NCBI GenBank assembly: GCA_963717945.1
Contig: CAVQXT010000001.1
Coordinates: 558,001 to 622,000, forward strand
Direction: 5' to 3'
Length of the DNA stretch: 64,000 nt
DNA from: FEN-299 sp963717945
Lineage (GTDB): Bacteria; Acidobacteriota; Vicinamibacteria; Vicinamibacterales; Fen-181
Below, piece after piece: positions 14,311 through 22,434 of the stretch (positions within the stretch are counted from its first letter, which is position 1; every line of letters starts with the position of its first letter). The position numbers were made by a program, and so were the translations under genes. The notes beneath the pieces are model-generated. The model was not told where the DNA came from, ran no database searches, and saw only the letters and a program-made list of their open reading frames with translations.

Positions 14311-15864
14311 ATGCCACTCCGTTTCTCACGCGCCATCCTTCGGGCCGCGATCGTCGTCGCGGCGTTCGCGTCCGTCACTATGCTTGCCTCGCCGAAGCAC
14401 GTGTGCGAAGGCGGGCTTGCCTCGCCGAAGCGCTCGGGCGAGGGCGACGCCCTCCAGGGCGCGCAGGCGCCGGCTGCGGCCGCCCGGCCGTCCGGGTCCG
14501 CGGCGGCCAGCACGCTCGACGACCAGGTCGACCTGTCGCTGACCGTCTACAATTCGGACCTGGCGCTCATCCGGGACGTCCGCCAGCTCGCGCTCGCCAC
14601 GGGGACCTCGACGCTGCGGTTCGAAGACGTGGCGGCGCGCGTCAACCCCGCGACGGTGCACTTCCGGTCGCTGACCGAGCCGGCCGCGCTGGCGGTGCTC
14701 GAGCAGGACTACGAGTACGACCTGCTCGACCCCGACAAGCTGCTGCGCAAGTACGTGGGCCGCGAGATCACGCTCGTCCGCGACAGACAGGAAGGCGGGA
14801 CGACCAGGGCGGAAGAGGTGAAGGCGCTGCTGCTCGCCTACAACGGCGGCCCGGTGTGGAAGATCGGCGGCGAAATCGTGACCGGCCTTCGCGTGGACCA
14901 GTACCGCTTCCCGGAGCTGCCGGACAACCTGTTCAGCCATCCCACGCTCGTCTGGCTGCTCGAGAACGCGGGCGCCGCCCGCCAGCGGGTCGAGGCCTCG
15001 TACCTCTCGGGCGGCCTGTCCTGGAACGCCGACTACGTCCTGACGGTCGGGCGTGACGATACGTCGGCCGATCTCGCGGGCTGGGTCACGCTCAAGAACG
15101 AGAGCGGCACCACCTACCGGAACGCGAAGCTGCAGTTCATCGCCGGCGAGGTCAACCGGGTCACCGGGCCTTCCGCCGCGCCCGAGAGCCTCATGCGAGA
15201 CAGGATGGCGATGGCCGCGGCCGCCCCGGCGATGCAGCAGGAGGCCTTCTCCGAGTACCATCTCTACACGCTCCAGCGCCGCACGTCGGTCCACGACAAC
15301 GAGACCAAGCAGATCGCCCTGCTCGCGTCGCCGTCGGTCCCGGTCCAGAAGCGGTTCGTCGTCGACGGCGAGCCGTACTTCTATCGGAGCCCGCTGCCGC
15401 CGGGCGCGCCGGTGAGGAGCGACGTCAAGGTCTTCTACCGCTTCAAGAACGACCAGCGGGCGGGCCTCGGCGTGCCCATGCCGGCGGGCATCGTCCGCGT
15501 CTACCAGGCCGACTCGGGCGGCGGCGTGCAGTTCGCCGGCGAGGACCGGATCGCGCACACGCCGAAGGACGAGACGCTCGACGTCCACACCGGCAACGCG
15601 TTCGATATCGTGTGCGAGCGGAAGCAGACCGACTTCAAGCGCCTGTCGAACACCCTCTTCGAAATGGAGTTCGAGATCACCGTCCGCAATCACAAGGAGA
15701 CGCCGGTCACGATCGAGGTGAACGAGCCGATCGGCGGCGACTGGGAGATGCTCTCCGCGACTCACCCGTGGACGAAGACCGGCGCCTTCGCGGCGCGATT
15801 CGAGGTGCCCGTCGCCAAGGGGGGCACCGCGGTCCTCAGGTACAGGGTGCGAGTGAAGAGTTAG
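14311..15864 (+). CDS. DUF4139 domain secreted protein
   Basis: 517 residues; ATG at 14311 is chosen for CTGGAGGAG upstream. The signal peptide is about 1-27. Residues about 28-49 are an insertion made of two 11-residue repeats starting LASPK, encoded by a tandem hairpin repeat. The rest matches DUF4139: a beta-rich N-terminal part (LTVYNSDLALIRDVRQL), SYLSGGLSWNADYVL, and a C-terminal part with FYRFKNDQRAGLGVPMPAG and the ending YRVRVKS. Function is unknown for the family; a periplasmic or surface location is inferred. It is convergent with the CusA gene. Confidence 0.85.
   Translation: MPLRFSRAILRAAIVVAAFASVTMLASPKHVCEGGLASPKRSGEGDALQGAQAPAAAARPSGSAAASTLDDQVDLSLTVYNSDLALIRDVRQLALATGTSTLRFEDVAARVNPATVHFRSLTEPAALAVLEQDYEYDLLDPDKLLRKYVGREITLVRDRQEGGTTRAEEVKALLLAYNGGPVWKIGGEIVTGLRVDQYRFPELPDNLFSHPTLVWLLENAGAARQRVEASYLSGGLSWNADYVLTVGRDDTSADLAGWVTLKNESGTTYRNAKLQFIAGEVNRVTGPSAAPESLMRDRMAMAAAAPAMQQEAFSEYHLYTLQRRTSVHDNETKQIALLASPSVPVQKRFVVDGEPYFYRSPLPPGAPVRSDVKVFYRFKNDQRAGLGVPMPAGIVRVYQADSGGGVQFAGEDRIAHTPKDETLDVHTGNAFDIVCERKQTDFKRLSNTLFEMEFEITVRNHKETPVTIEVNEPIGGDWEMLSATHPWTKTGAFAARFEVPVAKGGTAVLRYRVRVKS
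14382..14446. repeat. Tandem in-frame pair of the CTCGCCGAAGC hairpin repeat inside a CDS
   Basis: The 17-mer at 14382-14398 (starting GCTTGCCTCGCC) is repeated exactly at 14415-14431, a 33-base period that keeps the reading frame. The first unit ends in GCGAAGGCGG (14405-14414), the same right half as the copy at 440-469. The encoded peptides begin LASPKHVC and LASPKRSG, right after the signal peptide. Confidence 0.7.
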
Positions 15865-15880
15865 GCAGGGACGGGCTATC

Positions 15881-15952
15881 AGTGGCTAGTGGCTAGTGGC
15901 TAGTCGATCACGCGTGACACACTGACCACTGACCACTAGCCACTGACCACTA
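15881..15952. repeat. 7-bp tandem array in inverted arms, reaching the cusA-like stop codon
   Basis: The left arm is AGTGGCT three times (15881-15901). The right arm (15918-15952) is the reverse complement with variants (ACTGACC, ACTAGCC). A perfect palindrome TCACGCGTGA (15908-15917) sits between them. The right arm runs into the stop codon of the CusA-like gene at 15950-15952. The array fills the spacer of two convergent genes and could fold as a long hairpin, so it may serve as a bidirectional terminator. Confidence 0.75.
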
Positions 15953-18900
15953 CACTTCGGGCACCTGTCGCTTCATCTCCCCGTGCCACTTCCAGATCTC
16001 GTAGACGGCGGGATACACCACCAGCTCGAGCACAAACGACGTGAAGATCCCGCCGATCATCGGCGCGGCGATCCGCTTCATCACGTCGGACCCGGTCCCG
16101 GTGGCCCACATGATCGGCACCAGGCCGATGAAGGTGGTCGCCACGGTCATGAACTTCGGGCGGATGCGCTTGGCCGCGCCGTGGACGATGGCCTCCTGGA
16201 GTTCCGCCAGGTTGCGGAGGCGACCGTCGCTCTTCGCCTGCTGGTACGACAGGTCGAGGTAGAGCAGCATGAACACGCCCGTCTCCGCGTCCACGCCGAG
16301 CAAGGCGATCAGGCCCACCCAGACGCCGACACTCATGTTGTAGCCGAGCGCGTAGAGGAACCAGACGGCGCCGATCGCCGAGAACGGCACGGCCAGCGCC
16401 ACGATCAGCGTCTTGGCGACGGACTTCGTATTCAGGTATAGCAGGATGAACACGAGGAAGATCGTGAGCGGCATGACCAAGATCAGGCGCGCCCGGACTC
16501 GCTGCATCGCCTCGTACTGGCCGCTCCACAGCACCGCGTAGCCGGCCGGCGGCTTCACCTTCTCGTTCAGAAGCCGCGACGCCTCCTCGACGTACCCGGC
16601 CGGGTCGCGGCCGGTGATGTCCACGTAGACGTAGCCGGTAAGCAGGCCGTCCTCGTTGCGGATCATCGCGGGGCCGGTGACCGTCTTGACCTCGGCGAGC
16701 TGGGAGAGCGGGATCTGCCGCTGCCCGTCGGCGGTCGGCACCAGCACGCGGCCGATCGCGCCCATGTCGCTCCGGAAGTCCCGCAGGTAGCGGACGTTCA
16801 CGCCGTACCGCTCTCGCCCCTCGATCGTCGTCGTCACGTTCTCGCCGCCGATCGCGCTCTGCACGACGGCCTGCGCCTCGTCGATGCTCAGGCCGTAGCG
16901 CGCCAGCTCGTCGCGGTTCCACTGGATGTCGAGGAAGAAGCCGTCGCCGGTGCGCTCGGCGAAGACGCTTCGCGTTCCCGGCACCGAGGCGAGCGCCGCC
17001 TCCACCTGGGCCCCGAGCTCGCCGATCTTCTGGAGATCCGCCCCCTGGATCTTCAGCCCGACCGGCGTCCTGATCCCGGTTGTCAGCATGTCGGTCCGCG
17101 CCTTGATCGGCATCGTCCACGCGTTGGAGACGCCGGGAAGCTTCAACGCGGTGTTCAGCTGGTCGACCAGTTCTTCCTGCGAGAGGCGGTCGGACGAGAA
17201 GGGACGGAACACCGGCTTCAGCCAGTCGGGGGACCAGCCGGAGTACCAGGTGTCCACGCGCCGCCACTCGGATTGCGGCTTGAGCGTGATCACCGTTTCG
17301 AGCATCGAGAGCGGCGCGGGGTCGGTGGACGTCTCGGCGCGGCCGGCCTTGCCCAGCACCCGGTCCACTTCCGGGAAGGTCTTGATGACCCGGTCGGTGA
17401 CCTGGAGCAGCTTCTGCGCCTCGGTGATCGAGATCCCGGGCATCGTCGAGGGCATGTAGAAGAGCGACCCTTCGTCGAGCGGGGGCATGAACTCCGAGCC
17501 GAGCGCGCGGAACACCGGGATCGTGACGATCATCGCCGCGACGGCGGCGCCGATGATCGACCACTTCCACCGCAGGCTCCATCTCACCACCGGCTCGTAC
17601 ACGCGCACCAGCACGCGGCTCACCGGGTGGGCGCTTTCCTGGTGGATGCGGCCGACGAGCACCGCGTTGGCGACGCGGGCGAGCCAGCGCGGCCGGAACG
17701 AGAACTGGCGCACGTGGGTGAGGAGGAGGCGCAGGGCCGGGTCGAGCGTGATCGCCAGGCACGCCGCGACGATCATCGCGAGGTTCTTGGTGTAGGCGAG
17801 GGGCTTGAACAGGCGGCCTTCCTGCGCCTCCAGGGTCAGGACCGGCAGGAAGGAGACCGCGATCACGAGCAGCGCGAAGAAGCTGGCGCCGCCGACCTCC
17901 TTGACGGCCGTGACGACGACGTTCTCGTAGGGGCCCGGCCGGCCGTTGCGCTCCCATTCCTCGAGTTTCTTGTGCGTCTGCTCGACGACGACGATCGAGG
18001 CGTCCACGAGCGCGCCGATGGCGATGGCGATGCCGCCGAGCGACATGATGTTCGCCGTCACCCCCATCAGGCGGAAGGGAATGAACGAGATCAGGACGGC
18101 GACCGGGATCGTGATGACCGGGATCAACGCGCTCGGGATGTGCCAGAGGAAGAGCAGAATCACGAGGACGACGGTGATGATGATCTCGAAGAGCGTGGAC
18201 CGCAGGTTGTCGATGGCGCGGTGGATCAGGTCCGACCGGTCGTAGATCGGGACGATCTTCATCCCCTCGGGGAGCCCCGGCTCGACCTGCGCGATCTTCT
18301 TCTTCACCCGGTCGATCACGTCGAGGGCGTTCTCGCCCTGGCGCATGACGACGATGCCGACGACCGATTCTCCGGTGCCGTCGAGATCCGACACGCCGCG
18401 GCGCAGGTCGGGGCCGAGGACCACCTGGCCGACGTCCCGGACGCGGATCGGCGTGCCGCTCTCGCTCGCCGACAGGACGATGTTCTCGATGTCGCCGATC
18501 GACCGCGCGTAGCCGCGCCCGCGAATCATGTATTCGGTGCCGCCGAACTCGATCAGCCGGCCGCCCACTTCCGTGTTGCCCTGGCGCACGGCGTCCACCA
18601 CGCGCGCGATCGGGAGGCCGTAGGCGCGCAGCCGGTTGGGGTCGACGTTCACCTGGTAGGTCTGCGCGAAGCCGCCGAGGGGCGCGACCTCGGCCACCCC
18701 CTGCACCGACTTGAGGTGGTAGCGAAGATACCAGTCCTGGTACGAGCGGAGCTGCGCCAGGCTGTGCTTGCCGGACGTGTCCACCAGCGCGTACTCGTAG
18801 ACCCAGCCGAGGCCGGTGGCGTCTGGCCCGAGCTCGGTCTTGACGCCCGGCGGCAGCTTGGGAAGGACGCTGGACAGGTACTCGAGCGTGCGCGAGCGGG

Positions 18901-19213
18901 CCCAGTAGAGGTCCGTCCCGTCCTCGAAGATCACGTAGACGTAGGAGTAGCCGAAGTCCGAGAAGCCGCGGACCGCCTTGACCTTCGGCCCGCCCAGCAT
19001 CGCGCTGACGATCGGGTAGGTGACCTGGTCCTCGACGACGTCCGGGCTCTGATCCCAGCGCGAGTAGATGATGACCTGGACGTCGGACAGGTCAGGGATC
19101 GCGTCGAGCGGCGCGTGCTGGATCGACCACCACCCGAGCAGCGAGGCCGCCAGGACCACGGCGAAGACGACGACCTTGTTGTGGACCGAGAAGTCGATCA
19201 GGCGGTTGACCAT
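15950..19213 (-). CDS. CusA-like heavy-metal RND efflux transporter
   Basis: 1087 residues from ATG at 19213, slightly longer than typical CusA. The start IDFSVHNKVVVFAVVLAA gives TM1, and PIVSAMLGGPKVKAVRGFS follows. The proton-relay helix IAIGALVDASIVVVEQTHKK holds the conserved Asp. FMPPLDEGSLFYMPSTMPG is the HME-family Met-rich periplasmic signature. It would export Cu(I)/Ag(I) or a divalent metal from periplasm or cytoplasm through a CusB-like adaptor. It follows FKBP and CusB-like genes in one minus-strand run. No outer-membrane CusC/TolC gene is present in the window. Confidence 0.9.
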   Translation of the reverse strand: MVNRLIDFSVHNKVVVFAVVLAASLLGWWSIQHAPLDAIPDLSDVQVIIYSRWDQSPDVVEDQVTYPIVSAMLGGPKVKAVRGFSDFGYSYVYVIFEDGTDLYWARSRTLEYLSSVLPKLPPGVKTELGPDATGLGWVYEYALVDTSGKHSLAQLRSYQDWYLRYHLKSVQGVAEVAPLGGFAQTYQVNVDPNRLRAYGLPIARVVDAVRQGNTEVGGRLIEFGGTEYMIRGRGYARSIGDIENIVLSASESGTPIRVRDVGQVVLGPDLRRGVSDLDGTGESVVGIVVMRQGENALDVIDRVKKKIAQVEPGLPEGMKIVPIYDRSDLIHRAIDNLRSTLFEIIITVVLVILLFLWHIPSALIPVITIPVAVLISFIPFRLMGVTANIMSLGGIAIAIGALVDASIVVVEQTHKKLEEWERNGRPGPYENVVVTAVKEVGGASFFALLVIAVSFLPVLTLEAQEGRLFKPLAYTKNLAMIVAACLAITLDPALRLLLTHVRQFSFRPRWLARVANAVLVGRIHQESAHPVSRVLVRVYEPVVRWSLRWKWSIIGAAVAAMIVTIPVFRALGSEFMPPLDEGSLFYMPSTMPGISITEAQKLLQVTDRVIKTFPEVDRVLGKAGRAETSTDPAPLSMLETVITLKPQSEWRRVDTWYSGWSPDWLKPVFRPFSSDRLSQEELVDQLNTALKLPGVSNAWTMPIKARTDMLTTGIRTPVGLKIQGADLQKIGELGAQVEAALASVPGTRSVFAERTGDGFFLDIQWNRDELARYGLSIDEAQAVVQSAIGGENVTTTIEGRERYGVNVRYLRDFRSDMGAIGRVLVPTADGQRQIPLSQLAEVKTVTGPAMIRNEDGLLTGYVYVDITGRDPAGYVEEASRLLNEKVKPPAGYAVLWSGQYEAMQRVRARLILVMPLTIFLVFILLYLNTKSVAKTLIVALAVPFSAIGAVWFLYALGYNMSVGVWVGLIALLGVDAETGVFMLLYLDLSYQQAKSDGRLRNLAELQEAIVHGAAKRIRPKFMTVATTFIGLVPIMWATGTGSDVMKRIAAPMIGGIFTSFVLELVVYPAVYEIWKWHGEMKRQVPEV

Positions 19214-19229
19214 GGCGCGTCGCAGTCTG

Positions 19230-19619
19230 CTACTTGATGGCCAGGAGTTCGATCTCGAACACGAGCGTCGCGTGGGGCCCGACCTTGTCGCCCGCTCCAC
19301 GCTCACCGTAGGCGAGCGCCGGCGGGAGGACCAGCTGCCACTTCGCCCCGACCGGCATCAACTGCAGCGCCTCGGTCCAGCCCGGGATGACCGCCTTGAC
19401 CGGAAACGTCGCCGGCGGGTTGCGCGCGTACGAGCTGTCGAATTCCGTCCCGTCGACGAGCGTGCCCCGGTACTGGCAGACGACCGAGTCGCCGAGGGCC
19501 GGCCTCTTTCCCGTGCCCGCGGTCATCACCTTGTACTGCAGGCCGCTCGGCAGGGTCACCACGCCGCCCTTCTTCCCGTTCGCCGCCAGGAACGACTCGG
19601 TACGTGTCATTCGCGTCAT
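19230..19619 (-). CDS. Short FKBP-type peptidyl-prolyl isomerase
   Basis: 129 residues from ATG at 19619; a GTG at 19658 would add 13 residues. It consists almost only of the FKBP domain: LPSGLQYKVMTAGTG, VVCQYRGTLVDGTEFDSSY, VIPGWTEALQLMPVGAKW and LAYGERGAGDKVGPHATLVF. It is closely similar to the second half of the longer FKBP gene at 21500-22267 but lacks that protein's signal peptide and N-terminal helical domain. It may be a truncated duplicate that folds proteins in the cytoplasm. It lies between CusB-like and CusA-like genes on the same strand. Confidence 0.8.
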   Translation of the reverse strand: MTRMTRTESFLAANGKKGGVVTLPSGLQYKVMTAGTGKRPALGDSVVCQYRGTLVDGTEFDSSYARNPPATFPVKAVIPGWTEALQLMPVGAKWQLVLPPALAYGERGAGDKVGPHATLVFEIELLAIK

Positions 19620-19676
19620 CGTCGCACCCCGCGTGAACAGGCGGTCCGCCCCATTCACGCTCGGCCGCCCATGTCT

Positions 19677-19716
19677 TACTTCGTCGTTCTGGTGTCGTGC
19701 TTCTTACTTCCTACTT
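19677..19716. repeat. Short 7-bp repeat cluster overlapping the cusB-like stop codon
   Basis: On the plus strand TTACTTC occurs at 19677-19683 and 19703-19709, and CTACTTC at 19710-19716. The last copy contains the stop codon (19711-19713) of the CusB-like gene. The 19-base centre reads GTCGTTCTGGTGTCGTG plus two flanking bases. It resembles the arrays at 15.9 and 51.4 kb in period and in touching a stop codon, but its arms are in direct orientation. Confidence 0.5.
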
Positions 19717-21390
19717 CGCACGTCCGGCCTGCTTCCCGTACTTCGCCGGTTCGGCCTTGAACGTCGTCTTGCAGTCGTCGGAGCAGAAGTAGTAAGTCTT
19801 GCCGTTGTACTCGATCGTCCGGCCGGCCGCGGCCGCGGCCTTCGGATCGACGGTCATGCCGCACACGACGTCCTTGACCGCCGCGGCGGCCTCGGGCTTC
19901 GCCCGGCTCGCCGTCATGCCTGCCATTCCGGCGGGCGGCTGGCCGCCACCCGCGTGCGCGCCTGCAGGCCGCGCACCGACGGGCGTCCCGGCCTCGGCGT
20001 ACTGCCCCGGGTTCGCCTCGAACGTGCGCTTGCAGTCATCCGAGCAGAAGAAGTAGGAGGTGCCGTCGTGGGTGACCGTTCGGCCGGCGTTCTTCGCGGC
20101 GTCGCGGTCCACGTCCATCCCGCATACGGGATCGGTCTCGGGTGTGTAGAGGCCCATCGCCGCCGCCGTCATCCGGCTCTCCGAGTCGAGGAGGAAGTTG
20201 CCGGAGAGGACGACCCGTTCGCCGGGCATCAGGCCCTTCACGACCTGGACGCGGTCCCCCACGCGCCAGCCGGTCTCGACGCGGCGCGGCTCGAAGTAGC
20301 CGTGGCCGCGGTCGACGAACACCGTCTTGCGGAGGCCGGAATCGACGATGGCATCGGCGGGGACGGTCAGGGCCGCCGGCATGTCGGCGTGGAGTTCGAC
20401 GTCCACGAACATGTCGGGCCGCAAGAGGTCGTCGGGGTTGTCGAGCTCGAAGCGGGTCTTGAGCGTTCGCGTCTGCGCGTCGAACTGGGGCAGGGCGTTG
20501 CTCATCGTCGCCTCGAACCGCCGACCCTGGTAGAGCACCGTCGCCCGTGTGCCCGGCTTCAGGAACGCGCTGTCTCTCTCGAAGATCTCGGCCATCACCC
20601 AGACATGGTCGATGTTGGCGATGCGGTACATCTCCGTGCCCTTGTCGAACCGCTGCTCGGGCGAGATGCTGCGGGCGATCACGAACCCGTCGATCGGGGC
20701 GTACACTTTCACCTCCGGCGGGGCGAGATGCGTGCGCTTGATCTCGTCGACCTGGATCTCGTTCATGCCGAGGGCGCGCAGTGAGTCGATGGCCATCTGC
20801 AACGTGAGCTGGGCGGGGCCGCGCTGCGAGCCGATCGTCGCCGCCCCGGTCTGGGCCTGCGCGTCGGTGGCCATGGCGAAGACCAGCGTCTGCGAGGAGT
20901 TGATCAGGTTTTGGGTGTAGTAGGTCGCCAGGACCTCGTCCTTCCTGACGAAGGAACCGGCCGGGTTGGCCTCGAGCCGTCGGATCCAGCCGTCCACGGC
21001 CGCGGTGATACGGTAGAGACGTTGCTCGTCGACGGCGACCCGGCCGGGAACCCGCAGCACCAGGTGCGACGCGGACGCCGGATCGACCACGTCCGTGCGG
21101 ACCCCAATCAACTGCTGCTTGTCGGCGTCGACTCTCACGCCGCCAGGCGCGCCCGCCGGGGCGGCGGCCGGCGCGCCGGCCGCGGACACCGGCACCAGGC
21201 GCATGCCGCAGAGAGGGCAGTCGCCCGGATGGTCCGATCGGTACGCCGGGTGCATCGGGCAGGTGTAGACGACCGCCGCCGGCTTCGCGGCGCTGCTGCC
21301 TGTCGCAGGCGGCCTGCTGACCCACGAGCCCGCCAGGAACGCGAGGCCGAGCCCGACGATGGCGGTGACGACGATGGCGTTTCTCTTCAT
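19711..21390 (-). CDS. CusB-like RND adaptor with N-terminal metal-binding and two C-terminal YHS domains
   Basis: 559 residues, longer than typical CusB. A membrane anchor or signal (1-24) is followed by a heavy-metal-binding module (YTCPMHP...CPLCGMRLVPV, about 42-68). The membrane-fusion core (about 85-410) has RVPGRVAVDEQRLYRITA, VYAPIDGFV and a C-terminal GERVVLSGNFLLDSESR. Two YHS domains follow: DPVCGMDV...FFCSDDC (about 425-470) and DVVCGMTV...YFCSDDC (about 510-555), each with CGM and CSDDC metal ligands. It would connect the CusA-like pump to an outer-membrane channel, with extra sites for capturing metal. No strong Shine-Dalgarno precedes the ATG. Confidence 0.9.
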   Translation of the reverse strand: MKRNAIVVTAIVGLGLAFLAGSWVSRPPATGSSAAKPAAVVYTCPMHPAYRSDHPGDCPLCGMRLVPVSAAGAPAAAPAGAPGGVRVDADKQQLIGVRTDVVDPASASHLVLRVPGRVAVDEQRLYRITAAVDGWIRRLEANPAGSFVRKDEVLATYYTQNLINSSQTLVFAMATDAQAQTGAATIGSQRGPAQLTLQMAIDSLRALGMNEIQVDEIKRTHLAPPEVKVYAPIDGFVIARSISPEQRFDKGTEMYRIANIDHVWVMAEIFERDSAFLKPGTRATVLYQGRRFEATMSNALPQFDAQTRTLKTRFELDNPDDLLRPDMFVDVELHADMPAALTVPADAIVDSGLRKTVFVDRGHGYFEPRRVETGWRVGDRVQVVKGLMPGERVVLSGNFLLDSESRMTAAAMGLYTPETDPVCGMDVDRDAAKNAGRTVTHDGTSYFFCSDDCKRTFEANPGQYAEAGTPVGARPAGAHAGGGQPPAGMAGMTASRAKPEAAAAVKDVVCGMTVDPKAAAAAGRTIEYNGKTYYFCSDDCKTTFKAEPAKYGKQAGRAK

Positions 21391-21499
21391 GGCTGCAGGG
21401 ACCCGAATCGAGCGCGTCCAGCGACCCGTATGACACTACCACCGCCGTCAACCGCGGGGCCACGGGTGTGCGCGCCCCCGACCGACGGGGCGCAGTGGC

Positions 21500-22267
21500 C
21501 TACTTGATGGAAACCAGTTCGATTTCGAACACGAGCGTCGCGTTCGGCCCGATCTTGTCGCCCGTCCCCCGCTCGCCGTACGCGAGCGGCGAAGGGATGA
21601 ACAGCTGCCATTTCGCGCCCACCGGCATCATCTGCAGCGCCTCGGTCCAGCCCTTGACGACGCCGCTGACGGGGAACGTCGCCGGCATGTTGCGCGCGTA
21701 AGAACTGTCGAACTCCGTGCCGTCGATGAGCGTGCCGCGGTACTGGCAAATGACCGTATCGCCGAGCCCGGGCTTCCGGCCCGTGCCGGCGGTGATGACC
21801 TTGTACTGGAGCCCGCTCGGAAGCGTGACCACGCCGTCCTTCTTGGCATTGGCGGCAAGAAACGCCTCGCCGGCCGCCTTGTTGGCCTCTGCCGCAGCCT
21901 GGCTGGCGCCCGCCGACGCCAGGATCTGCCGGTTCTTCAGTTCGGCCTGCAGGCGGGCGATGGCGTCCTTCGCCTCGTCAGCCGTCATCTGCGTCTTCCC
22001 TCCGGCCAGGCCGTCGGCCAGGCCACTCGCGAAAGTCGCCGGGTCCACGTCCACCGACAACTTCCGCAGTTGGCCGCCGAGGTCCATGCCCAGCGCGTAA
22101 CTGCGCAACTCCTTCTCCGTCTTGGGCGGTTGGGCTCGATCCGGCGCCGGGGCTTGCTTGGTCGCCTGGGCGGGCTTCGGCGCCGGGTCCTGCTTCGGGG
22201 TCTGGGCGGCCAACGGGAGAACGAGCCCGGCCGCCAGCGACAGTGTCGCGATCCACCTGGCGTTCAT
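21500..22267 (-). CDS. Secreted FKBP-type peptidyl-prolyl isomerase (Mip/FkpA-like)
   Basis: 255 residues from ATG at 22267 with GAGGGAT upstream. A signal peptide (1-21) leads to a Pro/Lys/Ala-rich linker, then an FKBP_N-type helical domain (about 45-125; SYALGMDLGGQLRKLSVD). The FKBP catalytic domain (about 145-255) contains LPSGLQYKVITAGTG, YRGTLIDGTEFDSSY, WTEALQMMPVGAKW and LAYGERGTGDKIGPNATLVFEIEL. It assists folding of periplasmic proteins, perhaps the neighbouring oxidase or pump. It lies about 110 bases upstream of the CusB-like gene and downstream of the multicopper oxidase gene, all on the minus strand. Confidence 0.9.
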   Translation of the reverse strand: MNARWIATLSLAAGLVLPLAAQTPKQDPAPKPAQATKQAPAPDRAQPPKTEKELRSYALGMDLGGQLRKLSVDVDPATFASGLADGLAGGKTQMTADEAKDAIARLQAELKNRQILASAGASQAAAEANKAAGEAFLAANAKKDGVVTLPSGLQYKVITAGTGRKPGLGDTVICQYRGTLIDGTEFDSSYARNMPATFPVSGVVKGWTEALQMMPVGAKWQLFIPSPLAYGERGTGDKIGPNATLVFEIELVSIK

Positions 22268-22434
22268 GGTATCCCTCGTAGAGAAGCGCCTGGCCGTCGA
22301 GCCGGCCCGGGATCCCCCGGGTCCGGTCGGCGGCCAGGCACAGACGCCGTTGGGGGCGTCCACACGATGGCTTCGAGCTGGGAAGGTCGCCGGGGGAGAG
22401 GGCGCGCGCCCTCTTCCCCGGCGAGGCCGATGGC

